In this document: positions 10,499 through 18,950 of the stretch, in pieces
How the letters are laid out: every line of letters starts with the position of its first letter
How positions within the stretch are numbered: position 1 is the first letter of the stretch
Source of the DNA: Vogesella fluminis
GTDB taxonomy: Bacteria > Pseudomonadota > Gammaproteobacteria > Burkholderiales > Chromobacteriaceae
Length of the DNA: 56,313 nucleotides
Direction: 5' to 3'
Assembly: GCF_014652335.1 (NCBI RefSeq)
Contig: NZ_BMYP01000020.1
Span: 1-56,313 of the forward strand
Notes under the pieces: generated by a model
The model's input: only the letters and a program-made list of their open reading frames with translations
Database searches by the model: none
What the model was told of the DNA's origin: nothing
Made by a program: the position numbers and the translations under genes

Positions 10499-11707
10499 AT
10501 GTCGTCTACCGGCAAGCGCCGCTTTGCGCGCATCGATCGTCTCCCGCCCTACGTTTTCAACATCACCGCCGAACGCAAGATGGCCGCCCGCCGTCGTGGC
10601 GACGACATCGTCGACATGAGCATGGGCAACCCCGACGGCGCCACGCCGCCGCACATCGTCGCCAAGCTGACCGAGGCCGCGCAGCGCCCGGACACCCACG
10701 GCTACTCCGCGTCCAAAGGCATCCCGCGCCTGCGCCGCGCGATCAGCCGCTGGTACCGGGAGCGCTACCAGGTGGACATCGACCCGGACAGCGAGGCCAT
10801 CGTCACCATCGGCTCCAAGGAAGGGCTGGCGCACCTGATGCTGGCGACGCTGGATCGCGGCGACACCGTGCTGGTGCCGGACCCGAGCTACCCGATCCAC
10901 ATCTACGGCGCGGTGATCGCCGGCGCGCAGATCCGCAGCGTGCCGCTGGCACCGGGCGTGGACTTCTTCGCCGAGCTGGAAAACGCCATCCGCGGTAGCT
11001 ACCCGAAGCCGAAGATGATCGTGATCGGCTTCCCGTCCAACCCCACCGCGCAGTGCGTGGAGCTGGACTTCTTCGAGCGCGTGATCGCGCTGGCGAAGAA
11101 ACACGACATCTTCGTGGTGCACGACCTCGCCTACGCCGACATCGTGTTCGACGGCTGGAAGGCGCCGTCCATCATGCAGGTGCCGGGCGCCAAGGACATC
11201 GCGGTGGAGTTCTTCACCCTGTCCAAGAGCTACAACATGGCCGGCTGGCGCATCGGCTTCATGGTCGGCAACCCCGATCTGGTCGCCGCGCTGGCGCGCA
11301 TCAAGAGCTACCACGACTACGGCACCTTCACCCCGCTGCAGATCGCGGCCATCGCCGCGCTGGAAGGCGACCAGCAGTGTGTGAAGGACATCGCCGCCAG
11401 CTACCAGAAGCGCCGCGACGTACTGTACAAGGGCCTGCTGGAGGCCGGCTGGCAGGTGGAATTGCCGAAGGCGTCGATGTACATCTGGGCGCGCATTCCC
11501 GAGCACTACCGCGCGCTGGGCTCGCTGGCGTTTGCCAACCTGCTGCTGGACCAGGCCAAGGTGTCGGTGTCGCCGGGCGTGGGCTTTGGCGACTACGGTG
11601 ACGAGTACGTGCGTTTTGCGCTGATCGAGAACGAAAGCCGCATCCGCCAGGCGATCCGCGGCATCAAGACCATGTTCCGCGCCGACGGCATCCTGCCGCC
11701 GGGGTGA
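10499..11707 (+). CDS. alaC: Glutamate-pyruvate aminotransferase AlaC
   Basis: A 402-residue PLP-dependent class I aminotransferase making alanine from pyruvate and glutamate. It follows E. coli AlaC (YfdZ) almost end to end: [51 protein letters not shown] and [20 protein letters not shown]. The PLP lysine is in [14 protein letters not shown]. The ATG at 10499 has AAGGA upstream and matches the family start. It is a single gene with its own terminator. Confidence 0.95.
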   Translation: MSSTGKRRFARIDRLPPYVFNITAERKMAARRRGDDIVDMSMGNPDGATPPHIVAKLTEAAQRPDTHGYSASKGIPRLRRAISRWYRERYQVDIDPDSEAIVTIGSKEGLAHLMLATLDRGDTVLVPDPSYPIHIYGAVIAGAQIRSVPLAPGVDFFAELENAIRGSYPKPKMIVIGFPSNPTAQCVELDFFERVIALAKKHDIFVVHDLAYADIVFDGWKAPSIMQVPGAKDIAVEFFTLSKSYNMAGWRIGFMVGNPDLVAALARIKSYHDYGTFTPLQIAAIAALEGDQQCVKDIAASYQKRRDVLYKGLLEAGWQVELPKASMYIWARIPEHYRALGSLAFANLLLDQAKVSVSPGVGFGDYGDEYVRFALIENESRIRQAIRGIKTMFRADGILPPG

Positions 11708-11771
11708 GTTGCCCGCCCCTTCCCCGGATGCGGCTGCGCCTTATCCGGGCCACGAAATTACGATGCCATGC

Positions 11772-11800
11772 AAAACGCCGCCCATACCGGGCGGCGTTTT
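11772..11800. terminator. Bidirectional terminator between alaC and the RNase II-like gene
   Basis: AAAACGCCGCCC (11772-11783) pairs perfectly with GGGCGGCGTTTT (11789-11800). A-run and T-run flanks serve the two convergent genes. Confidence 0.85.
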
Positions 11801-11804
11801 GCGT

Positions 11805-11824
11805 TGCGGCCAACGTTGGCCGCA
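11805..11824. repeat. 20-bp palindrome of the dispersed GTTGGCC family
   Basis: Perfect TGCGGCCAACGTTGGCCGCA, 4 bp after the alaC/RNase terminator. Confidence 0.9.
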
Positions 11825-11891
11825 GGCTGCGGCACCGCACGCACCATGAAGCGGGAAACCTGCCGTGGCCAGGTGCGGATTGCGGTACGGC

Positions 11892-13775
11892 TCAGCCGGC
11901 GACAGTGTCGCTGACCGGCTGCTGCTTGCGCTCGATGACCTCGATGAAGCGGAACTCGATCTCCTGCATCAGCTCGTCGATGCGGATGATCTGCAGCTTG
12001 ATGCGGTCGCCGGTGGCCAGCTCCGGCAGACCGGGAATGCGCTGGCGCATCGGCACGCCGTCGATGCGCACCAGGTCTTCCTTGATGTAGCTGGCGGTCG
12101 GCTCGCTGATGCCTTGCTGGCTGAACCAGCGCAGGCACCAGAAGTGCTCCATCTTGTCCTGGAAGCCCAGGTAGGCGCTGTAGGCGGCGTCGAAGTCGCG
12201 CAGCAGCGCGAACAGCATCGCGTCGCCCTGCGGGTATTGCGGCGTCTCGCCGCGGATCATCGCCACCAGCTGGCGCTGGTTGACGAAGTCCGACGCGCGG
12301 CGCAGCGGCGAGGTGCTCCACGCATACTGCGCGACGCCGAGGCCGATGTGCGGCTCCGGACGGGTGGTCATGCGTACCTTGCCCATGCTCTGCGCGCGGT
12401 ACATGGCCGGGATATCGGCCTCGGCCAGCATGCGGCCCCACTCGCTGTTGGCGAGGATCATCAGCTCGGACACCAGCTTGTCCATCGGCGAGCCGCGCTT
12501 GCGCACGCTGATGATCACCTTGCCGTCGACCACGTTGAAGTTGTAGTCCACCTGCGGCGGGCGGTTCGGGTCCGGGGTCTTGCCGCGGAAGGCCTCGCGG
12601 GCGTTGGCGAACTGCCACAGCCACACCAGCTCCTTCTTGAACGCGTAGTCGGGGCCGAAACCGGGTGCGGCCAACGTTTCCTCGTTGAACACCTGCTCCA
12701 GCTGGTCGTGGCGCAGGTTGGCCGCGATGTTGACGCGCTCGATGCGGTTGTCGAACGCCACCAGCGAAAAATCGGGCGCCACTTCCACGTACAGGCTCAG
12801 CGCCGGGCAGGCCTGGCCTTCCTGCAGCGTGAACTGGTGCACCACGTCGTCCGGCAGCATGGTGATCTTGTCGCCGGGGAAGTAGACGGTGGACAGCCGG
12901 TTGTGCACCAGTTTCTCGATGTCGGAGCCGACCGCCACGCCCAGTGTCGGCGCCGCGATGTGGATGCCGACGCGGATGTTGCCGTTGTCCAGCCACTGTA
13001 CCGACAGCGCGTCGTCGATCTCGGTGGTGGCAGCGTCGTCGATGGAGAAGGCGGCCACGTCGGACAGCGGCAGGTCGGCCGGCAGCGTGGCCGGCGCGTA
13101 GCTGCCGAAGCCCAGCCCTTTCGGGAAGTGCTCCAGCTGGAAGCCGGCCATCAGGTATTCCGGTACCGACGGGATGCCGCCGACGTGGTGCGCCAGGCGC
13201 AGCGGCGGCAGGCCGCAGGCGCGGCTGGCCTGGTCGAAGGCCTTGAATTCGAGGGTGTTCTTGTCCGGGCGGTACAGCAGCGGCATCAGGTGGCTGCGGA
13301 TCGCGTCCGGCAGCGTGCCGGCGGCCAGCTCGGCGGCCCAGGCGTCGACCTGTTCCTGCTCGCGCTTCTTGCGCTCGATGCCGGCCAGCGCCGCCTTCAG
13401 CGTCTCTTCCGGTGCCGACTTGAAGCGGCCCTTGGCCTTCTTGTAGAAGTACATCGGCGCCGCGTACAGCTTGATCAGGATGGCGGCCGATTCGAACGCG
13501 TTCGGCGCGTGGCCGAAATAGTCAGCGGCCAGGGTGTCGAAGCCGAATTCGTCGTCGCCGCAGCATTCCCACAGAAAGTCGACGTCGATGTCGGCCGCAA
13601 TCGCCTCGGCCGCGGGCAGGAACTCCTGCAGCGCACTGGAAAACTCCAGGAACACGTTGGCGGCCTTGAGTTTGGCGCGCTTGCCGTGCTGGGTGTCGAC
13701 TTGCAGGCTGGCATCATTGCGGGAGACGATGCTGCCCACCTTGAAGCTGCCGCTTTCTTCGTAAAAGACGTTCAT
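11892..13775 (-). CDS. RNase II (RNB-domain) family exoribonuclease
   Basis: A 627-residue hydrolytic 3'-5' exoribonuclease of the RNase II/R superfamily. The RNB catalytic core starts near residue 240 with FSIDDAATTEIDDALSV, whose Asp cluster binds Mg2+. Conserved VGIHIAAP follows, then YFPGDKITMLPD and RRASDFVNQRQLVAM. A short C-terminal S1-like domain follows. The start at 13775 (MNVFYEESGSFK) is taken from the conserved N-terminus; the 28 upstream codons look like leader. It is shorter than RNase R, matching the betaproteobacterial RNase II-type group. An AACGTTGGCCGC half-site lies in the gene at 12667-12678. Confidence 0.88.
   Translation of the reverse strand: MNVFYEESGSFKVGSIVSRNDASLQVDTQHGKRAKLKAANVFLEFSSALQEFLPAAEAIAADIDVDFLWECCGDDEFGFDTLAADYFGHAPNAFESAAILIKLYAAPMYFYKKAKGRFKSAPEETLKAALAGIERKKREQEQVDAWAAELAAGTLPDAIRSHLMPLLYRPDKNTLEFKAFDQASRACGLPPLRLAHHVGGIPSVPEYLMAGFQLEHFPKGLGFGSYAPATLPADLPLSDVAAFSIDDAATTEIDDALSVQWLDNGNIRVGIHIAAPTLGVAVGSDIEKLVHNRLSTVYFPGDKITMLPDDVVHQFTLQEGQACPALSLYVEVAPDFSLVAFDNRIERVNIAANLRHDQLEQVFNEETLAAPGFGPDYAFKKELVWLWQFANAREAFRGKTPDPNRPPQVDYNFNVVDGKVIISVRKRGSPMDKLVSELMILANSEWGRMLAEADIPAMYRAQSMGKVRMTTRPEPHIGLGVAQYAWSTSPLRRASDFVNQRQLVAMIRGETPQYPQGDAMLFALLRDFDAAYSAYLGFQDKMEHFWCLRWFSQQGISEPTASYIKEDLVRIDGVPMRQRIPGLPELATGDRIKLQIIRIDELMQEIEFRFIEVIERKQQPVSDTVAG
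12667..12678 (-). repeat. Dispersed 12-mer inside the RNase II-like gene
   Basis: Coding strand AACGTTGGCCGC, read in a frame giving T-L-A-A, unlike the K-V-G-R reading elsewhere. Confidence 0.75.
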
Positions 13776-13933
13776 GCTGGCTCTGCGGGACAGGCTCGCC
13801 CCGGATCGTAGGTGAAACCGGAAAGTATACCAGCAGCGCCCGTGATCCCGCCGTGCCATCGCACCGCGGTGTGGGTTTTGTCACGACACGGCGGCGCCGC
13901 TCCCGGCCGGCGGCCAGGCTGCGGCGGGACGGT

Positions 13934-14704
13934 TCATAGCGGGTCGGCCAGGTACATGCGCACGTTGTGCTCTTCCAGCAGCTTTTTCAGGCTTTCCGGC
14001 GGCGTGGCATCGGTGTAGATGGCATTGAATTCGGTGATGTGACCCATGCGCACCAGCGCATTGCGGCCGAACTTGCTGTGGTCGGCGGCCAGGAAGCGGT
14101 GACGGGCATTATTCATCATCGCCTGCGCCACGCGTACCTCGCGGTAGTCGAAATCGAGCAGCGAGCCGTCGGCCTCTATTCCCGATACTCCGATCACGGC
14201 GTAATCAACCTTGAACTGGTTGATGAAATCCAGCGTCGCCACGCCGGTGATGCCGCCGTCGGAGGCGCGTACCACGCCGGAGGTGATCAATACGGTGAAC
14301 TCCGGATTGGCCGACATGACAGAGGCGACGTGGATGTTGTTGGTGATCACGCGCAGCCCCTTGTGGGTGTTGGTCAGCGCCTGCGCCACTGCCTCGATGG
14401 TGGTGCCGATGCTCATGAACAGCGAGGCATGGTCGGGGATGTTTTCCGCGATCATGTCGGCGATGTGCGCCTTTTCGCTCTGCAGCTTGCCCTTGCGCGC
14501 GAAGTAATCCTCGTTTTCCACGCTGCTGCCGAGGGCGGCGCCACCGTGATAGCGGCGCAGCAGGTTGGCCTCGCACAGCTGGTTGATGTCGCGGCGGATG
14601 GTCTGCGGGGTAACGTCCAGCAAGCGGGCGAGCTCTTCAATCGGCATAAAGCCGTTTTCGCGCACCAGCTGCAAAATCTTGTCGTGTCTGGGTGATCGGC
14701 TCAT
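13934..14704 (-). CDS. glpR: DeoR-family repressor, GlpR-like
   Basis: A 256-residue transcriptional repressor. The N-terminal winged helix is ILQLVRENGFMPIEELARLL with VTPQTIRRDINQL, followed by RRYHGGAALGSSVENEDY. The C-terminal sugar-phosphate sensing domain has SIGTTIEAVAQAL and ITNNIHVASVM. These match GlpR, which represses glycerol-3-phosphate genes until that ligand binds. No glp catabolic gene lies nearby, so the symbol rests on similarity alone. Confidence 0.82.
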   Translation of the reverse strand: MSRSPRHDKILQLVRENGFMPIEELARLLDVTPQTIRRDINQLCEANLLRRYHGGAALGSSVENEDYFARKGKLQSEKAHIADMIAENIPDHASLFMSIGTTIEAVAQALTNTHKGLRVITNNIHVASVMSANPEFTVLITSGVVRASDGGITGVATLDFINQFKVDYAVIGVSGIEADGSLLDFDYREVRVAQAMMNNARHRFLAADHSKFGRNALVRMGHITEFNAIYTDATPPESLKKLLEEHNVRMYLADPL

Positions 14705-14800
14705 GGCAGCAAGTTCGTAAACGAAAATTACAGCTTAGTCTTTAACATAGTTGCTACACAAACCGCAACTTTTCGGCGCCACAAACGAACCATTTGCCAT

Positions 14801-14826
14801 AAAAAAGCGCCGCTGCGGTCGCGGCG
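14801..14826 (-). terminator. Terminator of the MBL/ATL operon (minus strand)
   Basis: CGCCGC (14808-14813) pairs with GCGGCG (14821-14826). The A-run at 14801-14806 gives a U-run for leftward transcripts coming from the ATL gene. Confidence 0.7.
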
Positions 14827-14912
14827 GGCGGGATGTTCCGTACCGGCGCACAAGGCCGCGTAGGGTGCGTCACCCGCAGGGCGACGCGCCGGAGATGGGG
14901 TGCGCGGGCCGC

Positions 14913-15236
14913 TCAGCGCAGGAAGTGCTGCGGCGGCCAGCCGTAGCGGAACAGGTCGACGCGACCCTTGCCGTCCAGCTCGATGCCGTCCTGCTGCAGC
15001 AGCAGGCGCTGGTAGTCGGCGTCCTCGCTGCCCGGCCGCGCGATGCGGCCGCCGCTGCCGACCACGCGGAACCACGGCAGCGCCAGCTCCGCCGGCAGCC
15101 GCCCCAAGAGCGCGCCGACATGGCGCGCGTGGCGCGGGTAGCCGGCCAGCGCCGCCAGCGTGCCGTAGGTGCTGACCCTCCCCGGCGGGATGTCGCGCAG
15201 CGCGCGCAGCACCGCGTGCTCGAACTCCGGTGCCAT
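14913..15236 (-). CDS. Alkyltransferase-like protein (ATL, MGMT-related)
   Basis: A 107-residue DNA-repair protein related to the C-terminal domain of O6-alkylguanine-DNA alkyltransferase. The helix-turn-helix region is IPPGRVSTYGTLAALAG and RHVGALLGRLP. The active-site PCHRV of true alkyltransferases is PWFRV here, so the acceptor Cys is absent. Such ATL proteins bind alkylated guanine and hand it to nucleotide excision repair. The usual ATL motif is PWHRV; Phe for His is a further difference. Its ATG overlaps the stop of the upstream MBL gene (TGATG), so the two are coupled. Confidence 0.85.
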   Translation of the reverse strand: MAPEFEHAVLRALRDIPPGRVSTYGTLAALAGYPRHARHVGALLGRLPAELALPWFRVVGSGGRIARPGSEDADYQRLLLQQDGIELDGKGRVDLFRYGWPPQHFLR

Positions 15237-15886
15237 CAGCCGTAGCGGCGGTCGGCAACGAAGGGGTTGCTGCGCCGCTCCTCTCCTATAGTGGTAAAGG
15301 GGCCATGGCCCGGCACCACCACCATGTCGTCCGGCAGCGCGAACAGCTTGCCGCGGATGGCGTCGATCAGTTGCTGGTGGTTGCCCATCGGGAAGTCGGT
15401 GCGCCCGATGCTGCCCTGGAACAGCACGTCGCCGACGATGCAAAGGTTGGCCGCATGACTGACGAACACCACATGACCCGGGGTGTGGCCGGGACAGTGC
15501 AGCACATCCAGCACTTCCTCGCCCACCGTCACTGTGTCGCCCTCTTCCAGCCAGCGCTCCGGCGTCAGCGGCTCGCTGCGCGGAAAGCCGAACATGGTGC
15601 CCTGGCTGGGCAGCTGATCAAGCCAGAAGCTTTCCGCGCGCTGCGGGCCTTCGATCTGCACCCCCAGCGCATCGGCCAGCGCGCGCGCGCCGCCGGCATG
15701 GTCGATGTGGCCGTGGGTGAGCAGCAGCTTTTCCACCGTCAGGTCGTGCTCGCGCACGAAGGCGAGGATGCGGTCGATATCGCCGCCGGCGTCGACCACG
15801 GCGGCACGGCGGGTGACATCGCACCAGATCACGGAACAGTTTTGCTGGAATGGCGTCACCGGGACGACTTGCAGTTGCAGGGACAT
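15236..15886 (-). CDS. MBL-fold metallohydrolase (YcbL / glyoxalase II-like)
   Basis: A 216-residue metallo-beta-lactamase-fold hydrolase. The metal site THGHIDHAGG, the later His in HCPGHTPGHV, the Asp in IVGDVLFQGSIGRTD and the final VVPGHGP are all present. Family members hydrolyse thioesters such as S-lactoylglutathione or persulfides; the substrate here is not determined. The start at 15886 (MSLQLQVVPV) matches the family; an ATG three codons upstream (15895) is possible. It is first gene of a two-gene operon with the ATL gene. A half-site lies at 15443-15454. Confidence 0.85.
   Translation of the reverse strand: MSLQLQVVPVTPFQQNCSVIWCDVTRRAAVVDAGGDIDRILAFVREHDLTVEKLLLTHGHIDHAGGARALADALGVQIEGPQRAESFWLDQLPSQGTMFGFPRSEPLTPERWLEEGDTVTVGEEVLDVLHCPGHTPGHVVFVSHAANLCIVGDVLFQGSIGRTDFPMGNHQQLIDAIRGKLFALPDDMVVVPGHGPFTTIGEERRSNPFVADRRYG
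15443..15454 (+). repeat. Dispersed 12-mer inside the MBL gene
   Basis: AAGGTTGGCCGC followed by ATG on the plus strand. The gene runs on the minus strand and reads it as A-A-N-L, opposite orientation to most in-gene copies. Confidence 0.8.
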
Positions 15887-15940
15887 GGCAGGCATCACTT
15901 GAAGGAAATCGGTCCCGCGATTGTGGCACGGGCGGGCGGT

Positions 15941-15952
15941 GCGGCCAACCTT
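15941..15952 (-). repeat. Dispersed 12-mer in the MBL-gap intergenic region
   Basis: GCGGCCAACCTT, 55 bp before the MBL start on the divergent promoter region. Confidence 0.75.
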
Positions 15953-16006
15953 GCCGCCACCGGCAAGCCCCTGTACGCAGTGTTGGTAATCCACCCCTTA
16001 CAGTGG

Positions 16007-16024
16007 TGTAGTCGGTTGAGTACA
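16007..16024. promoter_or_regulatory. Inverted repeat TGTA-N10-TACA upstream of gap
   Basis: TGTAGTCGGTTGAGTACA has 7-bp arms with one mismatch, about 75 bp before the gap start. HexR-type regulators control gap genes in many proteobacteria through TGTA...TACA sites, but the usual spacing is N7. It is only a candidate operator. Confidence 0.35.
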
Positions 16025-16099
16025 TCGCCCGTTGCGGCAACGATGTCACCCATCGGGACGCGGCCTTGCGTCCGGCCAAACACATAACAAGGAGTCATC

Positions 16100-17110
16100 A
16101 TGGCACTGAAACTGGCAATTAACGGCTATGGCCGTATCGGTCGCATGGTACTGCGTGCCTGGCAGGAACGCTTCGCCGGGCAGGATATTGAAATCGTTGC
16201 CATCAACGATCTGGGCAACCCGGAACTGCACGCCCACCTGACCAAGTACGACTCCATCCACGGCCCGTTCCCCGGCACCGTGGCGCTGGAAGGCGACAAG
16301 CTGGTGATCAATGGCAAGCCTATCCAGCTCTTGTCGGTCCGCAACCCGGCCGAACTGCCGTGGGGCGAGATGGGCGTGGACATCGTGCTGGAATGCACCG
16401 GCATCTTCACCAAGCGCAACAAGGCCGGCCTGCACCTGCAAGCCGGTGCCAAGAAGGTGCTGATTTCCGCCCCGGCCGACGACGCCGACGCCACCATCGT
16501 CTACGGCGTCAACCACGACACCCTGCGCAGCGAGATGAGCATCGTGTCCAACGCCAGCTGCACCACCAACTGCCTGGCGCCGCTGGTCAAGCCGCTGAAC
16601 GACACCATCGGCGTCGCCCACGGCCTGATGACCACCGTGCACTCCTACACCAATGACCAGGTGCTGCTGGACACCGAGCACAGCGACCTGCGCCGCGCCC
16701 GTTCCGCCGCGCTGTCGATGATCCCGACCAAGACCGGCGCCGCCGCCGCCGTCGGCCTGGTGCTGCCGGAGCTGAAAGGCAAGCTGGACGGCTTCGCGGT
16801 GCGCGTGCCGACCGCCAACGTGTCGCTGGTGGACCTGACCTTCACCGCCCGCCGCGATACCACCGTCGCCGAGGTGAACGAGATCGTCACCGCCGCCGCC
16901 AATGGTCCGCTCAAGGGCGTGCTGGCGGTGAACACCCTGCCGCTGGTGTCCATCGACTTCATGCACAACCCGGCGTCCAGCGTGTTCGACGCCTCGCTGA
17001 CCCGCGTGATCGAAGGCCGCCAGGTGAAGGTGCTGTCCTGGTACGACAACGAGTGGGGCTTCTCCAACCGCATGCTGGACACCGCACGCGCCTGGGCTGC
17101 CGCCAGGTAA
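16100..17110 (+). CDS. gap: Glyceraldehyde-3-phosphate dehydrogenase, type I
   Basis: A 336-residue glycolytic/gluconeogenic enzyme that oxidises and phosphorylates glyceraldehyde-3-phosphate. It has N-terminal NAD site [15 protein letters not shown], catalytic Cys in [13 protein letters not shown], the following THVHSYT-like HSYTNDQ, and C-terminal [20 protein letters not shown] precedes the ATG. It is a single gene, with two hairpins downstream, transcribed away from the MBL gene. Confidence 0.95.
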   Translation: MALKLAINGYGRIGRMVLRAWQERFAGQDIEIVAINDLGNPELHAHLTKYDSIHGPFPGTVALEGDKLVINGKPIQLLSVRNPAELPWGEMGVDIVLECTGIFTKRNKAGLHLQAGAKKVLISAPADDADATIVYGVNHDTLRSEMSIVSNASCTTNCLAPLVKPLNDTIGVAHGLMTTVHSYTNDQVLLDTEHSDLRRARSAALSMIPTKTGAAAAVGLVLPELKGKLDGFAVRVPTANVSLVDLTFTARRDTTVAEVNEIVTAAANGPLKGVLAVNTLPLVSIDFMHNPASSVFDASLTRVIEGRQVKVLSWYDNEWGFSNRMLDTARAWAAAR

Positions 17111-17116
17111 TTCCCC

Positions 17117-17140
17117 GGCGCCCGTGTGGAGACGGGCGCC
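17117..17140 (+). terminator. Hairpin after gap
   Basis: GGCGCCCGT pairs with ACGGGCGCC. The following TCGTTCTTT is a weak U-tract, so termination may be completed at the next hairpin. Confidence 0.5.
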
Positions 17141-17181
17141 TCGTTCTTTGGTTCTGTTGCTTCTTCGTGCATAAACCGTTT

Positions 17182-17209
17182 GCCTGCCCGTCATCGGGCA
17201 GGCTTTTTT
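17182..17209 (+). terminator. Intrinsic terminator after gap
   Basis: GCCTGCCCG (17182-17190) pairs with CGGGCAGGC (17195-17203) around TCAT, followed by TTTTTT. Confidence 0.85.
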
Positions 17210-17373
17210 ACGTCTATGCTCAAACCTGCCGGCGCGGAAGCTGCTGCCACCGACACGGCCCGTACGGCGCCAGCCATGACAATGCACCGGCTGCCCGGCC
17301 AGGCCGGCCGCACCGCGTACGGTGCCGGAACTTGCGTTTATCCACGTCGTGATGTTCGTCCAAGGAGGTAGTC

Positions 17374-17688
17374 ATGCCCGATCAGATCCTTAACGCCGAG
17401 AAAGAACAACTGCTGGCCGATGTGCGCAGCGTGCTCAACCACACCGAGGAGCTGCTGGCCGGCGCCGGCGAGGAAGGCGGTGCCAAGGCGCAGGAGCTGC
17501 GCAACAAGCTCGGCGCCAACCTGAAGCTGGCCAAGGAGCGGCTGCTGGAGGCGGAAAAGCTGACGGTGGCCAAGGCCCGCGCCGCGGCCAAGGTGACCGA
17601 CCAGTACGTGCATGAACACCCGTGGAAAGCGATCGGCATCGCCGCCGCCATCGCCTTCCTGATCGGCCTGCTGGTATCGCGCCGCTGA
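17374..17688 (+). CDS. DUF883 family tail-anchored protein (ElaB/YqjD-like)
   Basis: 104 residues, mostly helical with coiled-coil character. The C-terminal membrane anchor HPWKAIGIAAAIAFLIGLL ends in SRR, the hallmark of the ElaB/YqjD/DUF883 family. In E. coli, YqjD anchors to the inner membrane and associates with ribosomes in stationary phase. AAGGAGG lies before the ATG. It is first of a three-gene operon with YqjE- and YqjK-like genes; its stop overlaps the next start (TGATG). Confidence 0.85.
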   Translation: MPDQILNAEKEQLLADVRSVLNHTEELLAGAGEEGGAKAQELRNKLGANLKLAKERLLEAEKLTVAKARAAAKVTDQYVHEHPWKAIGIAAAIAFLIGLLVSRR

Positions 17689-18074
17689 TGGCGGACACCC
17701 CGCGCCCGCTTCCGGGCAGTCTCTCCTCGCTGCTGCACGGGCTGGGCGCACTGCTGTCCAGCCGTGCGGACCTGGCACGGCTGGAGTGGCAGGAACAACA
17801 GGAACGCCTGCTGCTGCAGACCATGCTGGCGGGGCTGGCGGTGGTGGTGCTGCTGGCGGCGCTGATCGCGCTGCTGCTGTTCGTGGCGCTGGTAACGCCG
17901 GCGGCGTGGCGCGCCACGGTGATGGGCGCGCTGGCACTGCTGCTGGCCGGCAGCGGCATCGGCCTGCTGCTGGCGCTGCGGCGGCGGGCGGAACGCGCGC
18001 CAGCGGCGTTCGCCTGCACGCTGCAGGAGCTGCGCAAGGACTGGCAGGCGCTGTCCGGCAAGGAGCAGCCATGA
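17688..18074 (+). CDS. YqjE-like membrane protein (phage-holin superfamily 6-like)
   Basis: 128 residues. After an amphipathic N-terminus (LLSSRADLARLEWQEQQERL) come two membrane segments at about residues 47-70 and 75-95, then a basic cytoplasmic tail. This layout and its position directly after a DUF883 gene match YqjE. The ATG at 17688 overlaps the preceding stop, and its own TGA overlaps the next ATG. Function unknown. Confidence 0.75.
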   Translation: MADTPRPLPGSLSSLLHGLGALLSSRADLARLEWQEQQERLLLQTMLAGLAVVVLLAALIALLLFVALVTPAAWRATVMGALALLLAGSGIGLLLALRRRAERAPAAFACTLQELRKDWQALSGKEQP

Positions 18075-18328
18075 CACGGGCGCAACGCGAACAGCACAAG
18101 CAGTTGCTGCTGCTGAAGGGTGAGCTGCTGCGCATGCAGCTGACGCTGGAGGCCGAACGCTGGCGCCAGCCGGCACAGCTGCTGCGCGAGGGCGCAAGCC
18201 TGTTCGGCACCGCCACCGGCGGCGGCCTGCTCGGCAGCGCGCTGTTGCTGCTGCGCCACGGCAGGCTCAGGCGCTGGCTGAAGTGGCTGCTGGCCATCCT
18301 CGGCCTGTGGCGGCTGCTGCGGCGCTGA
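18071..18328 (+). CDS. Small YqjK-like membrane protein
   Basis: 85 residues with a basic, leucine-rich N-terminal helix (TRAQREQHKQLLLLKGELLRMQ) and a C-terminal hydrophobic region ending in arginines. It is third in the yqjD-yqjE-yqjK-like operon, joined by an ATGA overlap. Function unknown. Its stop codon coincides with the first bases of a lone end of the dispersed 150-bp element. Confidence 0.65.
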   Translation: MTRAQREQHKQLLLLKGELLRMQLTLEAERWRQPAQLLREGASLFGTATGGGLLGSALLLLRHGRLRRWLKWLLAILGLWRLLRR

Positions 18329-18345
18329 GAACCTGTTCACGATCT
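18328..18345. mobile_element. Solo end of the MITE-like element
   Basis: AGAACCTGTTCACGATCT. Its first ten bases match the end of copy 2 (45670) and its last eight match copy 1 (3802-3809). No core follows, so it may be a remnant or a target end. Like the full copies it starts at a stop codon. Confidence 0.5.
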
Positions 18346-18395
18346 GACGGTAACGCCGGCCGGCGACGGCCGGTTTCCCGCTACGCCGCTGGCGG

Positions 18396-18839
18396 CTATT
18401 CCTCGTCGCGCCAGCCCGGCATCCGCGCGCCGACCGGCACGTCGATCACGATTGAGGTCTTGGTGTCGCCGTACTGCATCAGCCGCGCGATCACCTGCTG
18501 CAGGGTGGCCATATTGTCGACCGCCACCTTGATCATCAGCCCGCTGCTGCCGGTGATCGAGTAGCACTCGGTGATCTCCGGCATCGTCTTCAGCGTCTCC
18601 AGCACACCGTAGTATTCCAGGTTTTTCACCGTCAGCTCGATCAGGCACTGGATCGGATAACCCAGCTTTTCCGGGTTGATTATTGCGCGATACCCGGCAA
18701 TGACACCGGAACGCTCCAGTTTTTCCACCCTTTCGGCAACAGCCGGCGCGGACAGACTGACGCGGCGCGCCAGTTCCGCGTAGCTGAGGCGGGCATTTTC
18801 ATGCAGGGCAGCAATGATTTTGCGGTCAAACTTGTCCAT
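18396..18839 (-). CDS. Lrp/AsnC family transcriptional regulator
   Basis: 147 residues. N-terminal HTH (KIIAALHENARLSYAELARR, LSAPAVAERVEKLERSGVI) is followed by the RAM ligand-binding domain with ITECYSITGSSGLMIKVAV. Such proteins sense amino acids and form octamers on DNA. It is transcribed leftward from an AT-rich region that also holds a candidate rightward small RNA. The target is unknown. Confidence 0.9.
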   Translation of the reverse strand: MDKFDRKIIAALHENARLSYAELARRVSLSAPAVAERVEKLERSGVIAGYRAIINPEKLGYPIQCLIELTVKNLEYYGVLETLKTMPEITECYSITGSSGLMIKVAVDNMATLQQVIARLMQYGDTKTSIVIDVPVGARMPGWRDEE

Positions 18840-18939
18840 GCTTTAGATTCGAAAGCAAATCAGTCAAAAATAAATTGTATACAAAGAACATCTCTACTAA
18901 AACCTTTGATTGCTTGTTATGCAGCCGCAGCAAGCCACG

Positions 18940-18945
18940 TACAAT
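18940..18945 (+). promoter_or_regulatory. Possible -10 box of the candidate small RNA
   Basis: TACAAT in the 18840-19443 gene-free stretch. The best -35 at 17 bp spacing is the weak TTATGC (18917-18922). It lies about 10 bp before the structured segment. Confidence 0.3.
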
Positions 18946-18950
18946 TCGCC

